Shown one piece after another: positions 18,282-26,109 of a stretch of DNA of 64,000 nucleotides. Within the stretch, counting starts at the first letter, position 1; each line of letters starts with the position of its first letter. A program made the position numbers and the translations under genes. The notes beneath the pieces are model-generated. The model had not been told where the DNA came from, made no database searches, and saw only the letters and a list, made by a program, of their open reading frames with translations. The DNA comes from Gemmatimonas aurantiaca (lineage in GTDB: Bacteria > Gemmatimonadota > Gemmatimonadetes > Gemmatimonadales > Gemmatimonadaceae): positions 186,001 through 250,000 of the forward strand of contig NZ_JBBCJO010000001.1 in NCBI RefSeq assembly GCF_037190085.1, read 5' to 3'.

Positions 18282-19118
18282 ATGCACGATCAATTTTCCA
18301 ACGACGGCTCGATTGCATCTTGTTCGGCTGCGATACGTCTGCGTCGTCGTATTACGGCCTTGTTGCCGGTACAGGCTTGCCGCCGGCTGACATCGACGTT
18401 GTGGAACGGAGACGATGTCGTGATTGTGCCGCATGCCGGAGCTGCCACAGAGCAGCTCGACCGGGGAGGCGCTTTTGTCTTCGATCCGCGAATGGCGAGT
18501 GAAAAGGCGCTGAGTGATCTGGTGCGCCACGCGATCACTTGTGGTCTTCCCGTCATTGCACTTTCATCGCCGGATCTGGATTCAGTGCGTGCGTTGCTGA
18601 GGATCGGATGGCAGTTTCGCATCGAAATCGTGTTGTGGGGCGCGCACGATGAGGCCGTGCGCATAGCGCGTGCCCTGGGGCCCTCGGCAAGTCTCAGTGT
18701 CCGATGCCTCGTATTGTATGAAGTCGTGGAGCAACTCCTGAGGCTCCCGCATCATCTGCTATTGCAGGTCGCAGGAGTATTGGGCAGAGGAGATATCCCT
18801 CCCTCGACGGCGGAGTTTATCGCTTCGCAAGACCGGAGTCGCCGCACGGCGGAGCGCCAACTGGTGGATGCTGGCCTCGCTGCCCCTTCCACGATCGTGC
18901 GTGTTGCGCGTGTTGTCAGGGGATGCGATGCTCTATTCGACGGTACATGGAAAGTCTCCGATGTGGTGCGGCAGATTCAATACAGTTCGATGCGTACGCT
19001 TCAGGCCGATGCACACGCCATTCTGGGGATGTCACTGCGAACCTGCGCAAAGACACTCGATCGAAAAGCCGCCGCCGATCGCATCGCCAGCGTACTGCGA
19101 CGGGACAGGGAGTGTTAA
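18282..19118 (+). CDS. putative transcriptional regulator: receiver-like N-terminal domain, AraC-like C-terminal helices
   Basis: The 278-residue product has two parts. Residues ~40-135 alternate strands and helices like a response-regulator receiver (DDVVIVPHAG, GLPVIALSSPDLDSVRALL, FRIEIVLWGAHDEAVRIARA), but no certain phospho-acceptor aspartate is visible. Residues ~195-270 resemble an AraC-type DNA-binding region (STIVRVARVVRGCDALFDGT, VSDVVRQIQYSSMRTLQADA, ILGMSLRT), with the expected two helix-turn-helix blocks. The gene is convergent with the lanthipeptide operon and overlaps its last gene by 4 bp. It is the only regulator in the island, so control of that operon is plausible but inferred. 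The start has aaggcggg 5 bases before the ATG. Confidence 0.6.
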   Translation: MHDQFSNDGSIASCSAAIRLRRRITALLPVQACRRLTSTLWNGDDVVIVPHAGAATEQLDRGGAFVFDPRMASEKALSDLVRHAITCGLPVIALSSPDLDSVRALLRIGWQFRIEIVLWGAHDEAVRIARALGPSASLSVRCLVLYEVVEQLLRLPHHLLLQVAGVLGRGDIPPSTAEFIASQDRSRRTAERQLVDAGLAAPSTIVRVARVVRGCDALFDGTWKVSDVVRQIQYSSMRTLQADAHAILGMSLRTCAKTLDRKAAADRIASVLRRDREC

Positions 19119-21835
19119 TGGGCGTCGGTCGCTGCCGATCCCTGCTGAAGATCTTCCATCTGCCGGTGCAGATACTCTCGGGCTTCGTCGATATCGAGGC
19201 GGCCATGTCTCTCGATCAGCTGTGCCAGCAGCCCCGAGACAAATGCCGCGGCCAGGCTGTTGCTCACCCGGCCGTATCGATGGCTCACGTGTCGTCGGAA
19301 TGTCCGGATGGGAATTCTCACGTCCAATTCGAACGGTGTCTGCGGTTGGGTCGCCATGGTATCCGTATCGAGGCCCACTCCTATGACTGTGTCGAAGATG
19401 GCTGGATAACCTGCACCCGTCTTATTGCAGGCGGCAGCAACCACCAAAGTGCCACGATCCCGAAGTCGATTGATGAGCCAATAGAGTCGATCGCGCGTGT
19501 CGGACGCTGATGTCGCAAGGCTCAAGTTGAGGACGTCGAAACGTTGTCTTTCCGCCCACTCCAGTGCCGCATACAACACCTCGGCGGATGTTTCCAGAGC
19601 ACGATTGAATATGCGCATCGGGACAACCTGTATGTCTTGGGCAGTGTCGAGAATCAAGCGGGTGCAACGTGTTCCGTGGCCGAAACGATCACGGTGATCA
19701 ATCGAGGGTCGATCGAGGCATAGTCCATCGTCGTCGACGAAAGCACATCCGCTACTCACCCTCCCGTCAGCCACTCGATCGTCCCATCCGCTGTCGACAA
19801 CCCCTACACGAATGGGCGCCCTCCATACCCGACGATCCGCCTTTCGCCGTGATTCCGATGCGTGAGCACGGGCAATGCCCGCAATGGCCGCATTGCGCAC
19901 AAGATCTCGCAGCACCGGAATGAGATCGCGGCGTGCACGATCCGTGAAGTCGGCGGCGGCCTCAACACGCGCGTACAACTCATCCATCGTCACCGGTTCG
20001 CGCATCAGCTCCATCACCAGAGCTTCGAATGCGCCGAGTGGTTTCAGAATGATCTGGCTGCCCCATCGGTACAGAACCCAGGATTCGTCCTGAAGCTCCG
20101 GGAGAGCGCTGTCGTCATGGTGGCTCTCCAGCCACGATCGCCAGGCCCATTGCGTAGTGACGATTCTCGTCTCCGGCGCGAGACCAATACGTGCGGTATC
20201 CCACTCGATCTCATCGGCAGCCAAAGCGCGCAATTCGGCAATTCTCTGTGACCGATAGTCGTCGAAGCCGATGTGTTCGCGAAGACGTGCCGCGTCTGGA
20301 GCGAGCGCGTCGGCCAGTAAGCTCGCCGTTCGAGCGCAGGGAATGGTGCTGATGGCGGTCGTGATCGCGTCCAGCGTACGCTCCGGCGTGCTCGCACCGG
20401 CATCCAGTGTCGCCTGGAGGGTCGCCGGTACGGCCTGCTCGCCCAAACGGGAGGCCACGAGGGAATATCGACGGAGAAAGGTCATGGCATCCTTCATCCG
20501 CAAGGCTTCGATATCTCCAGACTGCGTGGCGACTGGTGGAGTCCATCCTGAAAGAAATGATGCGGATGGGACGGCAGGATCGGTAAGCTGCAGAAGCACC
20601 AATCCTATTCCCGCGTCGCCGAGCATGAGACTCGGTTCCGGGACATTGAGCATTATACCGGAAGGCCAGGGAATGCCTTTCAGTTCGAACTGCTCGACTC
20701 CCACCAGCGCCGCTTCGCGGGCGATGTCACCGAATTGCCAGCCGGCAATGCGTTCGGCGTGTAGCAGCACCTCGGCATTTCCCAGCACGCCATGACAGAC
20801 GGAATAGCCCCGGGGGATGGTTTCATCGAGAGTTGTCGCCACGAGCGTGAATGCGTCGAGCGCTTCCTCACGGCAATTTTCCGCATCGACGCCGAGCGTG
20901 ACCGCACGTAGTCTCACCATCCCGATTCCAGGCGCGCCGTGACACCAGACCCGCATGGCGTTGATCGGTGAAGGGGCGACATCTGCAGTCCGGAATTGCT
21001 CGCGAAGCTTGATGCCATCACTGGTGCTTCGTGCCCAGTTCCAGAGCTTCATGTCACGAAAGTCCGGCCAATCTCCGCGTACATTCACGTCTCGATGGCG
21101 GCGCTCATATTCGATGGCTCTGGTCGCTCCGTGATGCCAGCGCGCGTCTCCGGTCACCGCGAACAGTTCCAGGAAAGCGTGCGCATAACCGGAAGCGCCA
21201 TGGGAATAACCACAGAGGTGCTGTTTCACGGACCATCCCCCGAACTCCCAGGACCAACCGTAGGGGTGGACAACGGCGTCCCGTGCCAGCTGTTCGCCAA
21301 TTTCCATGGCGGCGTCCAATGCGGTGGAACCAACGAGATGCTGGGGGAGATGCAACAGACCGAGAAGTGCTCCGGCACTACCGGTAATGACGTCACCGGA
21401 TGTCCGAGTGGGGATCGCTGAACGCACACGGTCCACCACGGACCGTGTGATGGAGGCCCATTCGTCATCACCGGTGATCTCGACCAGCCGTGAGGCCACA
21501 TACGCCACACCAACGGCTCCCGAGTACAGCGAACAGAGCAGAGGAGTGGCGTCCTCTCGCACGGCGTGTCGCATCGCCCCGCGCGCACAAACGAGCAATG
21601 AGCGTTCCCGGGTGATTCGCCAGAGTTCGGCAAGAAAGAGGCCGATACCGGCTGAGCCTTGATAGAGCGTTCCGTTGGCAATCGTCGGAATCATTGTGTA
21701 TCCGTCAGGTCGATCAGTGTCGATCGTCGAGATGGACCATGAACACGCATCCTGATCCCACAATGCCGTCTGCACCAGGCGTTGCCCAATCCGAGCCGCC
21801 CCCTCCAGAAGAAGACCGCGGGTCGCGTCAGTCAT
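19115..21835 (-). CDS. lanthionine synthetase C-like cyclase fused to PqqD-like domain and S8 (subtilisin) protease
   Basis: This 906-residue fusion has three recognisable parts. Residues ~1-420 are a LanC cyclase (alpha/alpha-barrel): His212 in CGYSHGASG, then Zn ligands Cys298 (VWCHGAPGIG), Cys347 and His348 (SVCHGVLGN), all present, so thioether ring formation is expected. Residues ~585-655 look like a PqqD-type winged-helix RiPP recognition element (VLYRWGSQIILKPLGAFEAL, then VTMDELYARVE). Residues ~672-880 are a subtilase with Asp681 (GVVDSG), His720 (FGHGTR), oxyanion Asn804 and Ser860 (SNSLAAAFVSG). No signal peptide precedes any part, so the protease is probably cytoplasmic and may remove the leader. 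Residues 440-580 are helical and unassigned. The start overlaps the upstream dehydratase-half gene by 8 bp. Confidence 0.88.
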   Translation of the reverse strand: MTDATRGLLLEGAARIGQRLVQTALWDQDACSWSISTIDTDRPDGYTMIPTIANGTLYQGSAGIGLFLAELWRITRERSLLVCARGAMRHAVREDATPLLCSLYSGAVGVAYVASRLVEITGDDEWASITRSVVDRVRSAIPTRTSGDVITGSAGALLGLLHLPQHLVGSTALDAAMEIGEQLARDAVVHPYGWSWEFGGWSVKQHLCGYSHGASGYAHAFLELFAVTGDARWHHGATRAIEYERRHRDVNVRGDWPDFRDMKLWNWARSTSDGIKLREQFRTADVAPSPINAMRVWCHGAPGIGMVRLRAVTLGVDAENCREEALDAFTLVATTLDETIPRGYSVCHGVLGNAEVLLHAERIAGWQFGDIAREAALVGVEQFELKGIPWPSGIMLNVPEPSLMLGDAGIGLVLLQLTDPAVPSASFLSGWTPPVATQSGDIEALRMKDAMTFLRRYSLVASRLGEQAVPATLQATLDAGASTPERTLDAITTAISTIPCARTASLLADALAPDAARLREHIGFDDYRSQRIAELRALAADEIEWDTARIGLAPETRIVTTQWAWRSWLESHHDDSALPELQDESWVLYRWGSQIILKPLGAFEALVMELMREPVTMDELYARVEAAADFTDRARRDLIPVLRDLVRNAAIAGIARAHASESRRKADRRVWRAPIRVGVVDSGWDDRVADGRVSSGCAFVDDDGLCLDRPSIDHRDRFGHGTRCTRLILDTAQDIQVVPMRIFNRALETSAEVLYAALEWAERQRFDVLNLSLATSASDTRDRLYWLINRLRDRGTLVVAAACNKTGAGYPAIFDTVIGVGLDTDTMATQPQTPFELDVRIPIRTFRRHVSHRYGRVSNSLAAAFVSGLLAQLIERHGRLDIDEAREYLHRQMEDLQQGSAATDAH

Positions 21836-22712
21836 TGAGGCACTCCCATAACAATAGCGTCAGCAGGTTCTCCTCCAGTCGCTCGATGCCGATCCGGTTG
21901 TTCGTCATATGGACCAGGCTTCCTGCCAGTGCATCCGATACCAATCCCCAATTCTTCAATTTGCCATATACGCAGAGGCGCCCCGCATCGCACAGCGCCT
22001 TCAGGTCGCCTCGCGCGACAGAGACCTCTCTCCCGAAAGCGGAGAACGGCCCTGGCGGCAAGTCACCCGCCTCGACGTCTGCGACGATGCGGAGAATGTC
22101 GGATCGTTGTGCGTGGCTTCGGGCACGTACGGCGTCCAGAAGCTCGACACGGGCCTCCTCTGCGCCGTCTTGTGTGTGCAGGAGACGATGGGCATGTCGA
22201 CGAACGACATCGGTCCATTCCCGTCGATCATCGAAGAAATGATGAAAAAACACGATGGTGGCAAGCATTGCCTTCCCGAGGCGAGCACTGCGGTCGCCGA
22301 TCACACTGGGCGTCAGGATATCGCCGGCCAAGGTGGAAGATGCTTCGAACAGATGTTCGATGGCCGGCATGGCCTCTATCCCGCCATAGCGCTGCGTTTC
22401 GCGTTCGTATGGAGTCCATCTGAGCATGCCTCGTGCCTTCAATCGACCTCCAGTATTCCATTGACGCTCGATGTGGTCGGTCACCTTCGATGCTTCCGTT
22501 ACGTCCGTGAGCAAACGCAGGCGAACATGCGACCGTGGATCAGGGTAGGGGTCACGGAAACGGACAAAAAATGCTCGTTGCACGAGGCCGTCGGTGCGTA
22601 ACTTGGTGACAATTGGTTGAACAAAGGACAGCAGTATGCGATCGCAAGTCGTATCGAACGGGTCTCCTTCGAAATACAGGTGTGCACTCATCCATTCCAT
22701 CGTCGATGTCAT
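21828..22712 (-). CDS. stand-alone lanthipeptide/thiopeptide elimination domain protein (SpaB_C type)
   Basis: The 294-residue product matches the SpaB_C (thiopeptide-type bacteriocin biosynthesis) domain. Signature segments are FFVRFRDPYPDPRSHVRLRL near residue 48, YERETQRYGGIEAM near 103, and HMTNNRIGIERLEE near the C-terminus. In class I lanthipeptide synthesis this domain eliminates glutamate from glutamylated Ser/Thr to give Dha/Dhb. The Arg and His positions used for elimination in NisB have equivalents here (the RLR segment, RYGG and HMxxNR). In NisB the domain is fused to the glutamylation part; here it is separate. The gene overlaps LanB upstream (ATGA) and the LanC-protease gene downstream, showing tight translational coupling. 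Confidence 0.9.
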   Translation of the reverse strand: MTSTMEWMSAHLYFEGDPFDTTCDRILLSFVQPIVTKLRTDGLVQRAFFVRFRDPYPDPRSHVRLRLLTDVTEASKVTDHIERQWNTGGRLKARGMLRWTPYERETQRYGGIEAMPAIEHLFEASSTLAGDILTPSVIGDRSARLGKAMLATIVFFHHFFDDRREWTDVVRRHAHRLLHTQDGAEEARVELLDAVRARSHAQRSDILRIVADVEAGDLPPGPFSAFGREVSVARGDLKALCDAGRLCVYGKLKNWGLVSDALAGSLVHMTNNRIGIERLEENLLTLLLWECLND

Positions 22713-25543
22713 GAAGAAGCGCTGCCTCCCTCTTTCCAGTTGACCTGCATCACCAACTCAACGGCATGGGGCTGACCGTTGACATGTGGCAACTGATCGG
22801 TGGTCGGATACTGCTCCTCGATTCGCACGACATAATCGGTCAGCGTCCCGTGGATACGCGCGAAGAGGGCAGTGAGAATCGGACTTTCGAAGTCGATGAA
22901 CTGAGGCTTCTTGTAGTCACGTGAGGCCCGTTGTGCCGCAGTCGAGGGTGCGGGTTGCGCATCCGAATCAGTCTTCGACGTATCCTTGGGGATTCCCCGT
23001 TCGAGCGGGAATACCCTCACATAGACACGTGCAGGTATACGAAGTGCCGTTCTCCATTCATTGATCCTGACAAAGTAGTCGGATGCCGATTCATCCGATC
23101 CTCGCTCAGGAAAGTGAGCCGCCGGTACGGTCCAGCTTCGCCGCGCCACGACGATGTGACCACCCATGGAAATACGGGGGCGGTAAATGATGCCTGCGTT
23201 GTCTATCGACTCGATGCCGTTCGGAGACGTGGGCAGCGGAATACTGATCGGACCGGCCACGGAGAAATTGAGTAAAAACTGAAACAAGGCCGGCCGGCGA
23301 ACCTGACTGAGAAATCCGAGATCGACCGGATAGACACGCTCTCCCGTCGATGCGCAAATCAGCACCAGAGAATGCTCGTCGGAAAGATCGCGCCGCACGA
23401 CGATGTCGTCCCATCGCACGATATTGTGGGGCAATGAAGTGTCTCCGGTCGGATATGCCATCTCCCGACGAAGGAGGGGGGGATGGAAATTGGCGTTGTG
23501 GTTGCCATCACCAGCAAGCTCCACAAGGGCATCGCCACCCAAGTCGGCGTTTTCGTTCCGCACGGCGTCGGTAAATTCTTCAGGCAAGACGGAAAGAAAA
23601 CGCGAAAAGTACTTCCCAAACCCTTGAGCCAATCGGCCGTCCGGGACAAGAATGCGGGTGCCGCGTCCATCGTGTGCGAGTTGACAGAATAGGGAAACGG
23701 ATCGCGGAATCGGTGTGTCGCTCATCATCGTCTTGCCGATCGATGGAAAGTCAGCAAGTGGAATGTCGATCTCTTCGGCATCTGGATTCGCTGTCCAGCG
23801 TGCACGGATGAGACTCGACCAGTTCTGAATGGTCTCACGGATCTGGGCGACAATCGGGACACCAAACGGATTTTTCGTGTCATAGCCATCGAGTGATGGG
23901 TCTTTGGCGTTGGACCGCATGCGATCGATTCGCGTCAGATGCTCATTGCGATGCTCCCGGTAATAGTTTTCGTACAACTCCAGGAGCGGTACTCCACCAA
24001 CACGATCCGGAAAGTTTCCATCGAAAAAAGCTCGAAGGCCTGCCATTTCGGACCGAGGGTACGACAGCGAGTGCGTCCGTCGAACCCACTCCGTCAACAC
24101 CTCGAAGCAGCGTGTATTTTCCTTCGTTTGCGGAATTGTCAGCTGGAGGGCTGCACCACAGTCTTCGAACAGCAGTGGATCGGCAAAGCTGCCGGCGGGG
24201 TGACCGGCACAAACGAGCAATTCGTCCAACGAGCTACGAAGACACCGATCGAGGGAAGCGCGCTGCTGCAAAGGTGCCGTGGCATACTCTTGTACGGCCG
24301 TGTTCACCTGATCGAGAAATCGTGTCGTCGTGCGGACGAAAGCGTCGTCGATATGAGCGATGGCGCTCCGGAGTGGGCCGACCCATTCCGTGTCCTGTGA
24401 ATGAACAGGCGATCGAGGACGCAAAAGTCCGACATCGACCAGCGCCAGGAGGAAGCTCTCGACATCCTCGGACGTCGTCTCTATCGAGGGAATCGCAGCC
24501 AATACCTGGGCCAGTTGCGCCGGTGAGGCGGGGCCATGCTTCCGTACCTCATCGACCACGAATGCCAGCTCCTCGTTCTGGTCGATACGTTGGAGGACCT
24601 CGGCATCGTCGAGGACGGCCAGAAATGTCAATGAGCCGTCCACGACTCGCAGTGTGGGGTTGAGTTCCACAATGAGATGAGGTCGGACTGCGGGCCGCAC
24701 TCGCAATGTAGACCAGATGAGGTCAAACAATTGTTTGTTGATTCGAACGACATGAGGGCCATCGTCCAGCGTTCCAATGGTGGAATACAATACGGGCGCA
24801 TCCGATCCCTCGGATATGCCATCGTATGCCTCAACCCGCCCCTCAACGATCTTGCAGAAAGATGCAAATGGTGTTGCCTTCGCCGCCGCGCGCGTGAGAT
24901 ACCGCAGCAAGCCACGTTCGATCTGCGCCTCCCGTGCTCTGAAGCTTTCCGTCACTCCACGCTTGTAGCGCGCGAAGCTGGCGTACAATGAAGGGGAAGC
25001 CATGAGCACACCCCCACCGAGTCTTTCGTCATCGAGCAACGTCGCCAGGCTCTTTCGCGATTCGGCGAGCACCGTTTCGTGGGCGGCGACAAGACGGTCC
25101 AGATTTGCAGAGTATCGCTCCAGTGCGGTGACCATAGGCGCTATGGCGGTACGTTCGTCCGGCCATGAAAACTCGAAAGCTCTCGCGAGATCATCAGGAC
25201 GTGGTAGCCGCTCATTGAATAGGTCGCGGCGCAGCCGAAGCAGCGATGCACGGACACTCGAATCGGTCGCGCGTGGAACAATACGGAACAGCGCGTCATT
25301 CGCCGAAGCAGCACTCTCCCGAACATTCGAAGAGGCCAGAACGAGGTCAGCGACACCGTCCCTGAGTTCTGACGAAGTGAGCAGCTCCAGATGCGTCATG
25401 GAGAGAGCACTGAGCCTGGCGACGAACAATGGAGAGACCGAGCCGTTCACCGACGATGCAGACACGGAACTCCCCATGGAGAAGTCTGAAGGCGCCGGCG
25501 CAGGGGAGGCGCCGGCGCCTTGGTGACAGGCGTTCGGAATCAC
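22709..25543 (-). CDS. LanB-type lanthipeptide dehydratase, glutamylation part (Lant_dehydr_N)
   Basis: The 944-residue product (frame open to 25570) is the tRNA-Glu-dependent glutamylation half of a class I dehydratase. The typical start PLFVARLSALS is followed by the family signature RYLTRAAAKATPFASF around residues 214-229. The C-terminal half has the expected PRISMGGHIVVARRSW segment and a closing E-Y-P stretch (VVRIEEQYPTTDQ). Around residue 330 lies a small winged-helix-like segment (VVDEVRKHGPASPAQLAQVL) that may be the leader-binding element. Start choice: GTG at 25543 has GAAGAGG at good spacing and follows the precursor stop by 10 bp. An ATG at 25477, after the hairpin, has no Shine-Dalgarno but fits family N-termini better. 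The elimination domain is encoded by the next gene. Confidence 0.9.
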   Translation of the reverse strand: MIPNACHQGAGASPAPAPSDFSMGSSVSASSVNGSVSPLFVARLSALSMTHLELLTSSELRDGVADLVLASSNVRESAASANDALFRIVPRATDSSVRASLLRLRRDLFNERLPRPDDLARAFEFSWPDERTAIAPMVTALERYSANLDRLVAAHETVLAESRKSLATLLDDERLGGGVLMASPSLYASFARYKRGVTESFRAREAQIERGLLRYLTRAAAKATPFASFCKIVEGRVEAYDGISEGSDAPVLYSTIGTLDDGPHVVRINKQLFDLIWSTLRVRPAVRPHLIVELNPTLRVVDGSLTFLAVLDDAEVLQRIDQNEELAFVVDEVRKHGPASPAQLAQVLAAIPSIETTSEDVESFLLALVDVGLLRPRSPVHSQDTEWVGPLRSAIAHIDDAFVRTTTRFLDQVNTAVQEYATAPLQQRASLDRCLRSSLDELLVCAGHPAGSFADPLLFEDCGAALQLTIPQTKENTRCFEVLTEWVRRTHSLSYPRSEMAGLRAFFDGNFPDRVGGVPLLELYENYYREHRNEHLTRIDRMRSNAKDPSLDGYDTKNPFGVPIVAQIRETIQNWSSLIRARWTANPDAEEIDIPLADFPSIGKTMMSDTPIPRSVSLFCQLAHDGRGTRILVPDGRLAQGFGKYFSRFLSVLPEEFTDAVRNENADLGGDALVELAGDGNHNANFHPPLLRREMAYPTGDTSLPHNIVRWDDIVVRRDLSDEHSLVLICASTGERVYPVDLGFLSQVRRPALFQFLLNFSVAGPISIPLPTSPNGIESIDNAGIIYRPRISMGGHIVVARRSWTVPAAHFPERGSDESASDYFVRINEWRTALRIPARVYVRVFPLERGIPKDTSKTDSDAQPAPSTAAQRASRDYKKPQFIDFESPILTALFARIHGTLTDYVVRIEEQYPTTDQLPHVNGQPHAVELVMQVNWKEGGSASS
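25489..25521 (-). promoter_or_regulatory. strong hairpin between precursor gene and lanB coding core
   Basis: Arms 25489-25501 and 25509-25521 are perfect 13-bp complements around a 7-base loop. The structure begins 33 bases after the precursor stop in transcript orientation. No T-run follows, so it is not a classical terminator. It may stabilise the precursor mRNA 3' end or lower lanB expression, so that precursor exceeds enzyme. If lanB starts at 25543 the hairpin is translated (Gly/Ala/Pro-rich residues); if it starts at 25477 it lies wholly in the spacer. Confidence 0.65.
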
Positions 25544-25553
25544 CAGAACCTCT

Positions 25554-25748
25554 TCAACAGACCGCCTCACACGACGTGGAGCAGACCGAGCAGGTGTAAC
25601 CGTTGAAGTTCGTGTGATCGCAGGTCGGCTCGGTGTCCGTGGGAATGCATGTGGCCTGTGCGATCACATCCGCGCGCTTTCCGGTGTGCACCGCAGGCTT
25701 GAATGACTCGATCCGCAGGTCTTTCTGATCCAGTTGCAGTTTTTTCAT
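25554..25748 (-). CDS. class I lanthipeptide precursor peptide (pinensin-like leader)
   Basis: The 64-residue peptide has a short leader, MKKLQLDQKDLRIESFKPAV, with the L-x-L-D...L-x-I/V-E-S-F pattern known from pinensin-type precursors of Bacteroidota. The tail from about residue 32 holds six Cys (34, 43, 53, 56, 60, 64) and ten Ser/Thr, suited to several lanthionine rings; the last residue is Cys. I chose the ATG at 25748 because AGGAGG lies 8 bases upstream; a GTG at 25754 would be too close to that site. It is directly upstream of lanB. The leader cleavage site is unknown; the AQAT region around residues 30-33 is a candidate. Only one precursor gene is visible. Confidence 0.88.
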   Translation of the reverse strand: MKKLQLDQKDLRIESFKPAVHTGKRADVIAQATCIPTDTEPTCDHTNFNGYTCSVCSTSCEAVC

Positions 25749-25756
25749 GGCCACGG

Positions 25757-25850
25757 CCTCCTGTTGCTGGTGTTCTCGAACAATTCATGTCGTTCGAGCC
25801 CGCACGCGTGCGCGGTTCGGCGAATGTAAATTCACGGGGACTGCCTGCAA
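25757..25850 (-). promoter_or_regulatory. candidate promoter, operators and ribosome site of the lanthipeptide operon
   Basis: Reading on the minus strand: TTGCAG (25845-25850), a 16-base spacer, TACATT (25823-25828), then a perfect 12-base palindrome at 25801-25812 near the expected transcription start. Next comes an inverted repeat with 7-base arms (25775-25781 and 25792-25798), then AGGAGG (25757-25762), 8 bases before the precursor ATG. The -35/-10 match is moderate; the ribosome site is strong. The palindrome or the repeat could bind the regulator encoded at 18282 or fold in the mRNA. Confidence 0.45.
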
Positions 25851-26109
25851 TCACTATTCGCGACGTGATGCGCAGCCGCGCGACACAACCTACGCATTCG
25901 CGACAATGTCTCGCTGGAGATCACTTTCAGTCGCGAAGAATACGATCACCTTTTCACAGTCGACCGTATGTCATGACATTTGCGATATCCAAGGCCAGAC
26001 ATTCCTTCAAAGAAGATGCGAAGATGAGAAATGGCCACGGGTCATTGGTGCTCCACGGCGTGTCTCGGGAGGATGATCCCCCCGCAAGTCGAGATACGAC
26101 TCCAGGACG
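25851..26109. other. non-coding spacer between waaA and the lanthipeptide operon
   Basis: This stretch has no supported gene. Short frames on the plus strand lack a ribosome site or family signal. It is less GC-rich than flanking genes, with several tcgcgaa/ttcgcgac words. It probably forms the right-hand end of the acquired island and the upstream control region of the precursor gene. Confidence 0.45.
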
